Both the position numbers and the translations under genes were made by a program. 64,000 nucleotides of DNA, taken from Micromonospora sp. 15K316. GTDB taxonomy: Bacteria > Actinomycetota > Actinomycetes > Mycobacteriales > Micromonosporaceae. The notes beneath the pieces were generated by a model, which did not search any database, was not told the origin of the DNA, and saw only the letters and a program-made list of their open reading frames with translations. The first letter of the stretch is position 1. Each line of letters starts with the position of its first letter. Of the stretch, positions 16,661 to 25,154 are shown piece after piece. The DNA lies in contig NZ_SMKG01000010.1 in assembly GCF_004348525.1 (NCBI RefSeq), forward strand, positions 1 to 64,000. Direction: 5' to 3'.

Positions 16661-16788
16661 GGGACCTCCTCGTGGGAGCGGTGGCCGGCGATCCGCCGGC
16701 CGCGCAGCATGACGATGCATGCGCATCTGTAAATACCAGGAGGTAGGTCGGGCGGCAAGGTCCGGAACGGCGCGCCGGTCCTTTCAGT

Positions 16789-18915
16789 TCATTCGAGTTC
16801 GGTGCGCAGGGCATCGCGGACCCGGGGCGCCAGGCTGCGTGCGTACGTCGCGGTGAGATGTCCCTGGTCCCGATAGATGAGCACGCCGCCGATGACCGGG
16901 GCGCATCGTTGAGCGGGGCAGATCGAGTCGTTGAGATCGACCAGGCGTACGCCCTTGAGGCCCTTGGCGGCCTCGACCTGCGGCTCGCTCAGCCGCAGGG
17001 CCTCCGCCCGGGGGACGGCGCAGCGGGTGAGCTTGGTCCGGTTCTCCGAGACGCACTCGGGTACGTCGATGCCGGGGTAGGGCACGTCCCGGATCACCAG
17101 GGTCCGCAGACCGGCCTGGGCGTACCGGTCCCAGGTGTCCCGCATGGCCTGAGTCCGGGCCCGCTGGCCTGCGGCGCCGGTGAGCGCCTGGCCGTCCGGT
17201 GCCGGGTAGTAGGTGAGGCTGGAGAGGATGAGCAGCTGAGGGCGTTCGGTTCCGGTCAGCGCGGTGCGCAACCGTTCGTTCCACTCGGTGCAGGTGTCGA
17301 AGGGCTTGTCCCGGTAGAGGATGGGCTCGCTGAGCACCGGACAGCTTCCCTTGATGTGTGTGACCAGCCGCCACTTGTTCGCCTCGGCGACGGGCTGCAG
17401 CGCCGGCAACCAGTGCGCGGCATGGGAGTCACCGGCGAGCACGACCGTGAAGTTCGAGGTGGGGTCGCCGTAGACGCACGGCTTCAGCGCCGCCTCCGTC
17501 ACCTGGAGCAGGCACCGCTCGCGGTACGTCGCCGGCAGGTCCTCCCGGGCGGCGAGGGGGTCCGGTGTCATCGTCTCGACCCGGTCGGCCGGCTCGCCGG
17601 CGGCGCTGCTGCGTGGATCGTCGCCGAGCACGCCGGCGCCGAAGGTCGGCTGTCCCGCCTCGGCGGAGCCGGTGGTGGTCACGGTCAGCGGCGGCATCGC
17701 CGCGGTCAGATCGGCCGGGGAGCGGGCCGGCGGCCAGATGGTCAGCTGGAACAGGATGGCCGCGACGACGGGTATGCCGGTGGCCGCCGCCCCGAGTTTG
17801 GCGGCCTGGTGGGGGAAGTGGAGCGAGAAGCGGATGGGGTTCTCGACGAGCCAATACGTGAGCGCGGCCGGCACGAACGACAGCGCCACCACCACGGCGC
17901 CCTGCGCCGGGGTCAGCTCGCCGAACTGCGCCTCGGCGGCCACCAGTAGCGGCCAGTGCCACAGGTACAACGAGTACGAGAGGGCGCCGATGAGGCGGAT
18001 CGGGGCCAGGCTGAGTAGGGCGGTAGGGCCGGCGCGTCCGGCGGCCGGGCCGGCAGCGATCACAGCCGCGGTGCCGAGCGTGGGCAGCAGGGCGGTGTAG
18101 CCGGGGAAGGCCAGGTCAGGTGTGATGATCAGGCCGGCGGCGATGACCGCGGCGACGCCGCCCCAGCCGAGGGCCGCGGCGAGCCAGCGCGGCAGCCGTG
18201 TCAGGTGGTGACTGAGGATGGCCAGACCGCCGCCGAGCGCGAGCTCCCACATCCGCGTGGTGCTGTGGAAGTACGCCTGGGAAGGGTTGGCCTGGGAGAG
18301 GTGGATCGACCACGCCAGTGACGGGAGGGCCACCAGCGCCAGCCCGATCAGCAGGCGTCGCTCGAAGCGGCGCCGGCTCGTCGGTCCGGTACGCCGGCTG
18401 CTCCGGAACAGCGTCCACGTGACGCCTACCAGCAGCATGGGCCAGACCAGGTAGAACTGCTCCTCGACGGCGAGCGACCAGAAGTGTTGCAGGATGCTCG
18501 GCGCCTCGTCCGCCTGCAGATAGTCGACCGCCTGTTCGGCCAGCCGCCAGTTCATCACGTACAGACCGCTGGCGACGACGTCCCAGCCCGTGCTCGACCA
18601 CCGCAACCGGGGTAGGAAGAGGTACGCCAGCACCAGGCTGGCGACGAGGACCACGGCCGCGGCCGGGAGGAGTCGGCGGACGCGGCGGGCGTAGAAGCCG
18701 GCGATCGAGATCCGGCCGGTCTCCGACAACTCCTTCACGAGGAGCCCGGTGATCAGGAAGCCGGAGATGACGAAGAAGACGTCCACGCCGACGAAGCCCC
18801 CGGGCAGGGCCGCGAGTCCGGTGTGACCGACGAGCACGAGCAGCACCGCGAGGGCCCGCAGGCCTTCGATGTCACCGCGGAAGGCCGATCGGCCGGCGCG
18901 CTCCTGCTGCCTCAT
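16789..18915 (-). CDS. Acyltransferase 3 family protein with SGNH domain (OafA/YrhL-like)
   Basis: A membrane O-acyltransferase of about 708 residues. Residues about 10-380 form the ten-helix acyltransferase-3 domain (DIEGLRALAVLLVLVGHTG with the catalytic histidine, and GVDVFFVISGFLITGLL). A linker of about 90 residues leads to a periplasmic-side SGNH hydrolase-like domain, with VVLAGDSHAAHWL (block I serine) and DQGHLTATYA (the Asp-x-x-His pair). Such proteins acetylate cell-wall or secreted glycans and some antibiotics. The ATG at 18915 has GGGGCAGGA upstream; a GTG four codons earlier (18927) is the alternative. No other glycan gene is adjacent, so the substrate is open. Confidence 0.88.
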   Translation of the reverse strand: MRQQERAGRSAFRGDIEGLRALAVLLVLVGHTGLAALPGGFVGVDVFFVISGFLITGLLVKELSETGRISIAGFYARRVRRLLPAAAVVLVASLVLAYLFLPRLRWSSTGWDVVASGLYVMNWRLAEQAVDYLQADEAPSILQHFWSLAVEEQFYLVWPMLLVGVTWTLFRSSRRTGPTSRRRFERRLLIGLALVALPSLAWSIHLSQANPSQAYFHSTTRMWELALGGGLAILSHHLTRLPRWLAAALGWGGVAAVIAAGLIITPDLAFPGYTALLPTLGTAAVIAAGPAAGRAGPTALLSLAPIRLIGALSYSLYLWHWPLLVAAEAQFGELTPAQGAVVVALSFVPAALTYWLVENPIRFSLHFPHQAAKLGAAATGIPVVAAILFQLTIWPPARSPADLTAAMPPLTVTTTGSAEAGQPTFGAGVLGDDPRSSAAGEPADRVETMTPDPLAAREDLPATYRERCLLQVTEAALKPCVYGDPTSNFTVVLAGDSHAAHWLPALQPVAEANKWRLVTHIKGSCPVLSEPILYRDKPFDTCTEWNERLRTALTGTERPQLLILSSLTYYPAPDGQALTGAAGQRARTQAMRDTWDRYAQAGLRTLVIRDVPYPGIDVPECVSENRTKLTRCAVPRAEALRLSEPQVEAAKGLKGVRLVDLNDSICPAQRCAPVIGGVLIYRDQGHLTATYARSLAPRVRDALRTELE

Positions 18916-19149
18916 GTCCTGCCCCACCCGTTCGCACGATGCCTCGCCGCAACGGCGGCGGGGGAAGTGATTCGTACATCCCGGTATAAAACGCGCCAGC
19001 GCCGTCCTGGCTATGGGCCACGTCCTTTTCGGCCGGCGGAAGCGTCGCGCGGACGGCCAGGTCGCCGAGCGGGGTCGCCGAACGGCCCGCGCCGGGGTGG
19101 GTCACCAGGTGACCGGCGACGTGCGGCGCCTGCCGTCGGGACGGAGCGG

Positions 19150-19731
19150 TCAGCCGGCCGATGTCCAGCGAGGATCGCGACCGAAGGCGGCGATCAGCCG
19201 GTCCTGCTCGTCGGCGTCGGCGGGCGGGTCGACGCCGGGGCGGGTCAGGTTCGCGCGCTGGTAGTCGCCCACGTGCGCCGCGAACCACCTCCCGCACTCC
19301 CGCACCGCGTCGGTGTCGAGCCGGGGGTCGTCGCCGATGGCGACGGCCAGGTCCCAGCCGTGGACGAGGTGCTCGGCGAGGAGCTGGTGCAGGTACTCCG
19401 ACGCGGGGGCGCCGCCGGAGGAGAGCTGAACGGTGCGCTCCAGCGTGCCGGGGTGGAACGCGGCGATCTCCGCCTGCGACGCGGCGTCCCGGGCGGCCGC
19501 CACCGGCTCGTCCCCGAGCTGGTCGCCGTCGAAGCGGTCACCCACGTCGGCGATCGTGCGGCCGGCGAGCAGCGGGACGCTCCACCGGGCCTCGCCGACC
19601 ACGTGGTTGACCAGTGTGCGGACGTCCCAGTCCGAGCAGGGGGTCCGGGCCGACCACTGCCGGGGGCTGACCCGCTCCACCCGGTCGATGAAGTCGGCCA
19701 GGCTGCGGCGGTAGCTCTCCAGCAGGTCCAT
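19150..19731 (-). CDS. TIGR03086/DinB-like metal-binding protein
   Basis: A 193-residue helical-bundle protein of the actinobacterial TIGR03086 family, related to mycothiol-dependent maleylpyruvate isomerase and DinB. Putative metal-site histidines are in DVRTLVNHVVGEARW (about residue 43) and LLAEHLVHGWDLAVAIG (about residues 118-125), in the DinB triad arrangement. SPRQWSARTPCSDWDVR near the start is typical. These proteins are thought to use mycothiol or a metal in thiol-dependent chemistry; no specific substrate is known. It lies 70 bp downstream of the TetR gene on the same strand and may be its regulatory target. Confidence 0.82.
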   Translation of the reverse strand: MDLLESYRRSLADFIDRVERVSPRQWSARTPCSDWDVRTLVNHVVGEARWSVPLLAGRTIADVGDRFDGDQLGDEPVAAARDAASQAEIAAFHPGTLERTVQLSSGGAPASEYLHQLLAEHLVHGWDLAVAIGDDPRLDTDAVRECGRWFAAHVGDYQRANLTRPGVDPPADADEQDRLIAAFGRDPRWTSAG

Positions 19732-19800
19732 GCCGCCGATTGTCCCGGCCGCCGGGTGGAACCGAGCCGGTTTGCCCGGTCTCGGCGCCGGGGTCTCGGG

Positions 19801-20403
19801 TCAGTCCAGCTCGGCCGGGTCCAGGCCGAGCTCCCGGGCGGTGAGCAGACGGACCCATTCGGTGAACTGCCGCCGGGAGATCACCCGGTCGTGGACCGCC
19901 AGCTGCACCGCCAGCCCGTCCATCACCGCGCTGATCCGCCAGGCCGCCCCGGCCGGGTCGGCGCACTCGAAGGTGCCGTCGCGTACCCCGTCGGCGATGA
20001 CCGCGGCGAGATCCTCCCGCCAGCGCAGGTCGAGCCGGCGGGAGACGCGCTCCAGCTCCGGCGTACGCAGCGACTCCGACCATCCGTCGATCCACATCGG
20101 CCAGGAGGTCGGGCGCCCGGCGGGGGCGTAGAGCTTCAGGATCCGGCGCAGCTTCGCCAGCGGCGGGGCGGGGGAGCGGACCACCGCGTCCAGGCGGGCC
20201 AGGTCCTGCTCGACCGCGTACTCGAAGGCCTGGGAGAGGAGCCGTTCCTTGGTGGCGAAGTGGTAGAAGACAAGCGCCTGGCTCACCCCGGCGGCCTGCG
20301 CGACGTCGGCCGTACGGGTGTTGGCCAGACCGCGTTCCGCGATCACGTCGCAAGCCGTGCGCAGCAGGGCATCCAGGCGGATCTCGGCCGCACGTCTCGT
20401 CAC
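19801..20403 (-). CDS. TetR-family transcriptional regulator
   Basis: A 200-residue repressor-type protein. The N-terminal HTH is canonical: LLRTACDVIAERGLANTRTADVAQAAGVSQALVFYHFATKERLL (roughly residues 10-55, given here as consecutive landmarks of helix 1, the HTH and helix 4), followed by an all-helical ligand domain. The GTG at 20403 places the HTH at the usual distance from the N-terminus; the reading frame stays open far upstream but has no coding character there. Five bases before the GTG is a perfect GTTAC-C-GTAAC palindrome, suggesting autoregulation. The downstream DinB-like gene is in the same direction. Confidence 0.88.
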   Translation of the reverse strand: MTRRAAEIRLDALLRTACDVIAERGLANTRTADVAQAAGVSQALVFYHFATKERLLSQAFEYAVEQDLARLDAVVRSPAPPLAKLRRILKLYAPAGRPTSWPMWIDGWSESLRTPELERVSRRLDLRWREDLAAVIADGVRDGTFECADPAGAAWRISAVMDGLAVQLAVHDRVISRRQFTEWVRLLTARELGLDPAELD

Positions 20404-20407
20404 GACC

Positions 20408-20447
20408 GTTACCGTAACCCATCCGGATGAACACGGGCAGTTACCGT
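20408..20447. promoter_or_regulatory. Putative TetR operator
   Basis: GTTACCGTAAC (20408-20418) is a perfect inverted repeat immediately upstream of the tetR start, and a second half-site GTTACCGT lies at 20440-20447. Location and symmetry suggest the autoregulatory site of the adjacent TetR protein. Confidence 0.5.
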
Positions 20448-20640
20448 CCGGCGTTGATCGGCTTGTCGAAGAGTCGGAAGACGGACACTTCGTCCCGGGT
20501 TCGACAGGTGCGTTCGCGGCTCGCCGGGCCCATCCGGCACCGGGGCAGTCTCCTAGGACGCCATGCGAACCGCGGTGCGCGACCCGCCTGCCCGGGAATC
20601 GGGCAAAGAGGGTGCGGACGCGCCGAGTGGGCACCCCGAG

Positions 20641-20670
20641 TTGGCAACCTTTCGCCGCCTCGGCTAGAGT
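20641..20670 (+). promoter_or_regulatory. tRNA operon promoter
   Basis: TTGGCA (20641-20646), an 18-bp spacer and TAGAGT (20665-20670) form a housekeeping-type promoter about 33 bp upstream of tRNA-Gly. The -10 TAGAGTTC recurs at 25557-25564 before the second tRNA-Gly copy. Confidence 0.55.
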
Positions 20671-20702
20671 TCTCATCCGTCACCGGGGAACGCCGGTGAC
20701 AC

Positions 20703-20775
20703 GCGGACGTAGCGCAGTTGGTAGCGCATCACCTTGCCAAGGTGAGGGTCGCGGGTTCGAGTCCCGTCGTCCGCT
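20703..20775 (+). tRNA. tRNA-Gly(GCC)
   Basis: A 73-nt cloverleaf. The acceptor stem GCGGACG pairs with CGTCCGC, the anticodon arm is CACCT-TGCCA-AGGTG with anticodon GCC, and the T arm is GCGGG-TTCGAGT-CCCGT. CCA is not encoded. Nearly identical to the copy at 25594. Confidence 0.97.
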
Positions 20776-20809
20776 CGGAGCTGCCGCCACGCATGACGGG
20801 GGCAACCTC

Positions 20810-20880
20810 GGTGGGGTGGCCGAGAGGCGAGGCAACGGCCTGCAAAGCCGTGTACGCGGGTTCAAATCCCGTCCCCACCT
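20810..20880 (+). tRNA. tRNA-Cys(GCA)
   Basis: A 71-nt cloverleaf. The acceptor stem GGTGGGG pairs with CCCCACC, the anticodon loop CTGCAAA carries GCA, and the T loop is TTCAAAT. No CCA encoded. It is the middle member of the Gly-Cys-Val cluster and has no copy in the second cluster. Confidence 0.97.
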
Positions 20881-20897
20881 CGGCAAGACACAAACTC

Positions 20898-20972
20898 GGG
20901 CGATTGGCGCAGTGGGAGCGCGCTTCCTTGACACGGAAGAGGTCACTGGTTCAAACCCAGTATCGCCCACCA
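20898..20972 (+). tRNA. tRNA-Val(GAC)
   Basis: A 75-nt cloverleaf including an encoded CCA (20970-20972). The acceptor stem GGGCGAT pairs with ATCGCCC, the anticodon loop TTGACAC carries GAC, and the T loop is TTCAAAC. Identical in the visible sequence to the copy at 25721. Confidence 0.97.
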
Positions 20973-20989
20973 GCTTCATGAACAGGCAG

Positions 20990-21027
20990 AACAGCTCGTC
21001 ACCGGATTCCTGGTGACGAGCTGTTTC
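20990..21027 (+). terminator. tRNA operon terminator
   Basis: A 14-bp perfect stem (AACAGCTCGTCACC / GGTGACGAGCTGTT) with an 8-nt loop, followed by TTCGTT, 18 bp after tRNA-Val. The core GCTCGTCACC/GGTGACGAGC is reused in the terminator of the second tRNA cluster. Confidence 0.85.
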
Positions 21028-21075
21028 GTTCGTGCCCCCACCGGGCGGGCGGCCCGGCGGCCGCGACCGCGGCGG

Positions 21076-22011
21076 TCAGAGCTTGGGGATGACCGCCGCG
21101 ATCGAGGTCGCGAGGAGCGGGCCGATGATCACCAGCCCCGACTGGAGTTCGCTGAGGCTGGTGCGGTTGACCCCGAGGATCTCCTCCAGCTTGATCCGAT
21201 CCTCCGCCGCCGTGATCAGGTCGGCTTTCGACACGTGGGCGATGTCCGAGAACTCGTCCACGTACACCTGGCAGCGCCGACGTAGCAGGGTCGCCGACGG
21301 TATGTGCATCAGCGCGATGAGGATCGAGCCGGCGGCGCCGATGACGAGCGCGGTGGACTGGGGGATCGTCTCCGAGCTGCCCCAACCGACGGATGCCGCG
21401 CCGATCAGCACCAACACGAGCAGCAACGAGCCCATCATCTGCAACACCCGGGTGAGGATCCGGCGTAGCCGCATCAGCGCGGCGAGCTGCTCGCCGGGGG
21501 TGCCGGTGAGACCGCGCATCGCGACGACCCGCAGCCCCGCGAGGGTCGCCCCGGCCGGCAGGGCGCCGAGTATGACGATGCCGAGGAAGACCCCGAACCG
21601 CCAGGTGAGCCCCCGGCCGAGGATGGCGTGCGCGGCGGCCACCGCGCCGGCCACCAGCACGAGGAAGACCAGTATCGACGACACGACCCGGCGGACCGGG
21701 ACGTGCTGGATCTGCTGGAGGTCGTGCCAGCGGGCCACGCCGGAGCCGACTGTCGAACCGCTGAGGGCGCCGAGCAGCCCGGCGGCGGAGGCCCAGAGCA
21801 GCCACTCGTTGCGGGACTCGGGCAGGAGCCGGTCCGGGCTGGTGTACGCGACGCCGAGCGCCACAGCCGCGCCGAACATCATCATGAGCGTACGCACGAC
21901 CCGCGGCCAGCCGGCGAGACCCAGCGGGCGGGGTGTGCTCACCGGTGGGGGTGTGGCTGCTTCCGTCGGGGCGGTGGGCATCGGCGCGACAGGCGCCTCC
22001 ACGGCGGTCAT
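21076..22011 (-). CDS. Predicted integral membrane protein
   Basis: About 311 residues. A Pro/Ala-rich N-terminus (residues 1-35) is followed by around six to seven hydrophobic segments (for example VVRTLMMMFGAAVALGVAY, SSILVFLVLVAGAVAAAH, FGVFLGIVILGALPAG, GSLLLVLVLIGAASVGW). It ends in a short cytosolic stretch, LITAAEDRIKLEEILGV, and a final hydrophobic helix. I recognise no family. I chose the ATG at 22011 because the reading upstream to 22182 is Arg/Pro-rich without coding bias; the ribosome site is weak either way. It converges on the tRNA terminator. Confidence 0.7.
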   Translation of the reverse strand: MTAVEAPVAPMPTAPTEAATPPPVSTPRPLGLAGWPRVVRTLMMMFGAAVALGVAYTSPDRLLPESRNEWLLWASAAGLLGALSGSTVGSGVARWHDLQQIQHVPVRRVVSSILVFLVLVAGAVAAAHAILGRGLTWRFGVFLGIVILGALPAGATLAGLRVVAMRGLTGTPGEQLAALMRLRRILTRVLQMMGSLLLVLVLIGAASVGWGSSETIPQSTALVIGAAGSILIALMHIPSATLLRRRCQVYVDEFSDIAHVSKADLITAAEDRIKLEEILGVNRTSLSELQSGLVIIGPLLATSIAAVIPKL

Positions 22012-22488
22012 GGCCGGGGACTCTAGTCGATCTCCCGCCCGGCAGCCGTCCCACGGGTGGCGACGCGAGGCCACCCGTGCGGCGTACGCGACAGGTGCCG
22101 GCCCGACAACGCTGCACAGTGGCAGTGGACCTGTCGCAATTGCTGGCTTTCCTGCAGGTGCCCCGCGACACGTAATTGCCATTTCCCGTGAGATTCTTCA
22201 CCGCGGCAGGCCGCCCCCGGTACGCCGACAGGCAGAGCCGGATCGAGGCCGGTCTCCCCGCTGGTGGCACCGGGTCGACCGGATTCCCTTCGCCAGCAAG
22301 GGATTCGCCTTCGGCAGGGGCCGGAAATGGGTGCCCGGCGCCGGTTTCGGCCACTCGTCGTCATCAGTTCGATTCACGTCGACGTGAATTCGACACGCCT
22401 TATTCTGAGCGCTCGGGGAGGCGTCCGCAGGCCTCGCGGCACGTGACGACGAGCGACCGGGCGGACCCGAAGGTCAGGGAAGGCGCAA
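22012..22488. other. Divergent intergenic region with an 18-bp palindrome
   Basis: 477 bp between the membrane protein and the YceI gene, somewhat less GC-rich than its surroundings. No convincing ORF, RNA or promoter pair is visible. The notable element is the perfect palindrome at 22372-22389, annotated separately. Confidence 0.5.
22372..22389. promoter_or_regulatory. Perfect 18-bp palindrome, putative operator
   Basis: ATTCACGTC-GACGTGAAT is perfectly symmetric with no spacer, about 100 bp upstream of the YceI-family gene and followed by the AT-richer TTATTCTGA. The half-site resembles operators of MarR- or TetR-type repressors, but no cognate regulator is adjacent. Confidence 0.45.
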
Positions 22489-23163
22489 GTGATGACGGGT
22501 CCCGCCACGCGGGTGTGGAAGGGCATGACGATCCCGACCGCCGGCACCTACCAGCTCGACCAGGCGCACAAGCGAGTGGGCTTCGTGGGCCGGCACATGA
22601 TGGTGAGCCCGGTGCGCGGCGAGTTCACCGAGGCGAGGGCCTCGATCGTCGTCGACGAGGATCCGCTGCGCTCGTCGGTGCGGGCCAGCATCCGATCGGC
22701 GAGCATCGTCACCGGGCACGACGAGCGGGACGTGCACCTGAAGAGCCCCGACTTCCTGGACGTGGAGCGCTTCCCCACGCTCGAGTACCGCAGCACCGGG
22801 ATGGTCCCGCAGGACGAGACCGACCCGATCTTCTTCTGGGCGCGGCTGCGCGGCAACAACCGTCTCCTCGGGCGCCGGGGCGGAGGTGGCGTCGAGCCGC
22901 CGCCGGTCCGCGCCTCCGGTCGGTTCGTGCTCACCGGTGAGTTGACGATCAAGGACGTCACCCGGCCAGTCGATCTTCAGGTGGAGTTCGGCGGCACCCG
23001 GACCGACCTGTCCGGGCAGGAGATCTTCGGGTTCACCGCGACCGCCGAGTTCGATCGCGAGGACTACGGCCTGCTGTGGAACGTCGCCCTGGAGGGTGGC
23101 GGCGTGCTCGTCGGCAAGAGTGTCCGCATCGAGATCGCGGCCGAGGCGATCCGCCAGTCCTGA
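22489..23163 (+). CDS. YceI-family protein
   Basis: A 224-residue lipocalin-like beta-barrel protein of the YceI family, which binds polyprenoid lipids in characterised members. Typical landmarks are GTYQLDQAHKRVGFVGRHMM near residue 18, IRSASIVTGHDERDVHLKSPDFLDVERFP, and the closing VTRPVDLQVEFGG and SVRIEIAAEAI. There is no signal peptide, as in many actinobacterial YceI proteins. The start is GTG 22489 or the ATG directly after it; AGGGAAGG lies just upstream. Residues about 120-140 hold a Gly/Arg-rich insertion not usual in the family. Confidence 0.88.
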   Translation: MMTGPATRVWKGMTIPTAGTYQLDQAHKRVGFVGRHMMVSPVRGEFTEARASIVVDEDPLRSSVRASIRSASIVTGHDERDVHLKSPDFLDVERFPTLEYRSTGMVPQDETDPIFFWARLRGNNRLLGRRGGGGVEPPPVRASGRFVLTGELTIKDVTRPVDLQVEFGGTRTDLSGQEIFGFTATAEFDREDYGLLWNVALEGGGVLVGKSVRIEIAAEAIRQS

Positions 23164-23194
23164 CGGCGTCCGGTTGCTCCGGGCCGGTCGGGCG

Positions 23195-24172
23195 TCACCC
23201 GGCGGCGGCGAGCAGCGCCTCGGCGACCTCCGTGCGGGTGCTGAGCAGCAGCCGACCGCGCCGATGTGTCACCACGAGCCCGGCCGCGCGTAGCACGGTG
23301 AGGTGCTGGGACACGCCGCCGGCGGACATGCCGGTACGGCGGGCCAGCTCGGTGGTGCTGAGTGGGGCGGCGAGCTCGGCCAGCAGCCGGGCCCGGCCGC
23401 GGCCGACCACGGCGGCCAGGGCGTTCGGGGTGGCGGCCGGACGTTCCCACACGGCGCCGATCCCCCGGGCCGGGTAGGCGAGCTGAGGGGTCTCCCCGGC
23501 GGAGATGCTGAGCACCGACGGCCAGACGAACACCGACGGGACCAGCACGAGGCCCGGGCCGTCGTGGACGTCCGGGGCCAGGCAGTGCCGCTGCGCGATC
23601 AGCAGGATCTCGTCCTCCCAACGGACCTGCTGGTGCAGGTCGTTGAGGAGTTCGGCCGCGCCCCTGTCGGCGAGGAGGCGGGCGCGGGCGCTGACCTCCG
23701 CGTCGAGCAGCGCCCGGATCCGGGACCAGTCCGGTGCCAGGGCGATCCGCCAGTACGCCTCGATCTCGTCGGTCAACCGGCGGAGCCCGGTCTCGGGGTC
23801 GTCGTACAGGGCGGCCACGGCTGGGCCGGGCGTACCGGGGTAGAGATCGAGGTGCGCGCGGACGGTGTCGGCGCTGGTGGCGCGCAGGGCGGCGAGTTCG
23901 GTGGGGAGGTCCGGGTCGAGGCTGGCGGCCGGTGGGGTGAGGAAGTCCGCCAGGTAGCCGGGCGGGGCGGGTACGAGCTGCCAGAGCAGGCCGCCGTCGA
24001 GCCCGGCCCCGGCCAGTCGCGGACGTACCCGGCGTGCCCAGGGGAGGTGGACGGCGTGGTCGCCCGGGTCGCGCAGCACCCGGACGCTCGCGACGACCTC
24101 CCACAGGCAGGAGACGGCGAACCGGATGCGGGCGACGGCGCCTGCCGACAGGCCGATCGCGACCACGTGCAC
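23195..24172 (-). CDS. ArsR-like winged-helix transcriptional regulator
   Basis: About 325 residues. The C-terminal 75 residues are an ArsR-type winged helix (LLAELAAPLSTTELARRTGMSAGGVSQHLTVLRAAGLVV, as consecutive helix landmarks, then HRRGRLLLSTRTEVAEALL). The N-terminal 240 residues form a helical domain like that of actinobacterial DUF5937/ArsR proteins (PWARRVRPRLAG, LTDEIEAYWRIALAPDWSRIRALLDAE). The frame remains open to 25063, but that reading runs antisense through the next gene; the GTG at 24172 is the natural start. It is divergent from the PEP mutase-family gene with 66 bp between, so it may control that enzyme. Confidence 0.8.
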   Translation of the reverse strand: MHVVAIGLSAGAVARIRFAVSCLWEVVASVRVLRDPGDHAVHLPWARRVRPRLAGAGLDGGLLWQLVPAPPGYLADFLTPPAASLDPDLPTELAALRATSADTVRAHLDLYPGTPGPAVAALYDDPETGLRRLTDEIEAYWRIALAPDWSRIRALLDAEVSARARLLADRGAAELLNDLHQQVRWEDEILLIAQRHCLAPDVHDGPGLVLVPSVFVWPSVLSISAGETPQLAYPARGIGAVWERPAATPNALAAVVGRGRARLLAELAAPLSTTELARRTGMSAGGVSQHLTVLRAAGLVVTHRRGRLLLSTRTEVAEALLAAAG

Positions 24173-24238
24173 CCCCGGTGGATTCAGCTGGGACTGAAAC
24201 AGTACTTCCCGGCGGTGGGGCGGGCCGAGACTTGCCGG

Positions 24239-25057
24239 GTGAGCGAACAACACACCCGAGCTGAGTTCTTCCGGTCCCTGCACACTCCTGGATCGCCGCT
24301 GGTCCTCGTCAACGTCTGGGACGCCGCGAGCGCCCGGATCGTGGCAGCGGCGGGTGCCCGCGCCGTGGCCACCACCAGCGCCGGTGTCTCGTGGAGCGTG
24401 GGCGCTCCGGACGGGGACGTCCTCGGTCGTGACGCGGCCGTCGAAGTGGTGCGCCGGGTGGCCGCCGGCGCGGGGCGGCTGCCGGTCACCGCGGACATCG
24501 AATCCGGGTACGGCGCGACCTCGGCGGAGGTCGCCGAGACCGTGCGGGAGGTCATCGCCGCCGGTGCGGTCGGCGTGAACATCGAGGATGCCCGAGGCGA
24601 GGCCGGTGCACCGCTGCGCGACGTGGCCGACCAGTGCGGCCGGATCGCCGCGGCCCGGGCCGCTGCCGAGGGGGCCGGGGTGCCGCTGTACGTCAACGCC
24701 CGGGTCGACACGTTCCTGGTCGGCGCGGGCGGCCTCGACGAGACGGTGGCCCGCGCGCGGGAGTACCTGGCGGCCGGTGCGGACGGTGTCTTCGTGCCCG
24801 GGGTGGTCGATCCCGGGACCGTCCGTGCCCTGGTCGATTCGGTGCCGGCGCCGCTGAACGTGCTGGCCGGGCCGGGCGCCCCGGCGGTCGCCGAACTGGC
24901 CGCGCTCGGGGTGGCAAGGGTCAGCCTCGGCTCGTCGGTGGCCGAGGCCGCGTACGCGGTGGCACGCCGTGCGGCCGACGAGGCGTTCGGCGCGGGCACC
25001 TATGGCGCGCTGGCGGACGCGATCGACTACGGCACGTTCAACGAGTTGATGCGCTGA
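24239..25057 (+). CDS. Isocitrate lyase/PEP mutase family protein
   Basis: A 272-residue TIM-barrel enzyme of the PEP mutase/isocitrate lyase superfamily. Landmarks are LVLVNVWDAASARIVAAAG (about 20-38), the metal-binding ADIESGYG near residue 85 and VNIEDARGE near 115, and VNARVDTFL near 150. The KKCGH catalytic loop of true isocitrate lyases is absent, so it belongs to the short oxaloacetate decarboxylase/phosphonopyruvate hydrolase/methylisocitrate-lyase-like group; the exact C-C or C-P substrate is unknown. The GTG at 24239 is preceded by TTGCCGG without a clear ribosome site. A strong hairpin follows the stop. Confidence 0.85.
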   Translation: MSEQHTRAEFFRSLHTPGSPLVLVNVWDAASARIVAAAGARAVATTSAGVSWSVGAPDGDVLGRDAAVEVVRRVAAGAGRLPVTADIESGYGATSAEVAETVREVIAAGAVGVNIEDARGEAGAPLRDVADQCGRIAAARAAAEGAGVPLYVNARVDTFLVGAGGLDETVARAREYLAAGADGVFVPGVVDPGTVRALVDSVPAPLNVLAGPGAPAVAELAALGVARVSLGSSVAEAAYAVARRAADEAFGAGTYGALADAIDYGTFNELMR

Positions 25058-25070
25058 CGGCACGACGGGG

Positions 25071-25107
25071 GCGGGCCGACCCCCTCGTCGGGAGGGGGTC
25101 GGCCCGC
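25071..25107. terminator. Bidirectional terminator
   Basis: A 16-bp perfect stem (25071-25086 with 25092-25107) and a 5-nt loop between the convergent PEP mutase-family and DUF6458-like genes. Confidence 0.8.
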
Positions 25108-25154
25108 GATATGCCCGGTTCGGTGGCCCGGCGCGCCGGAAGCGGGGGCCGGTG

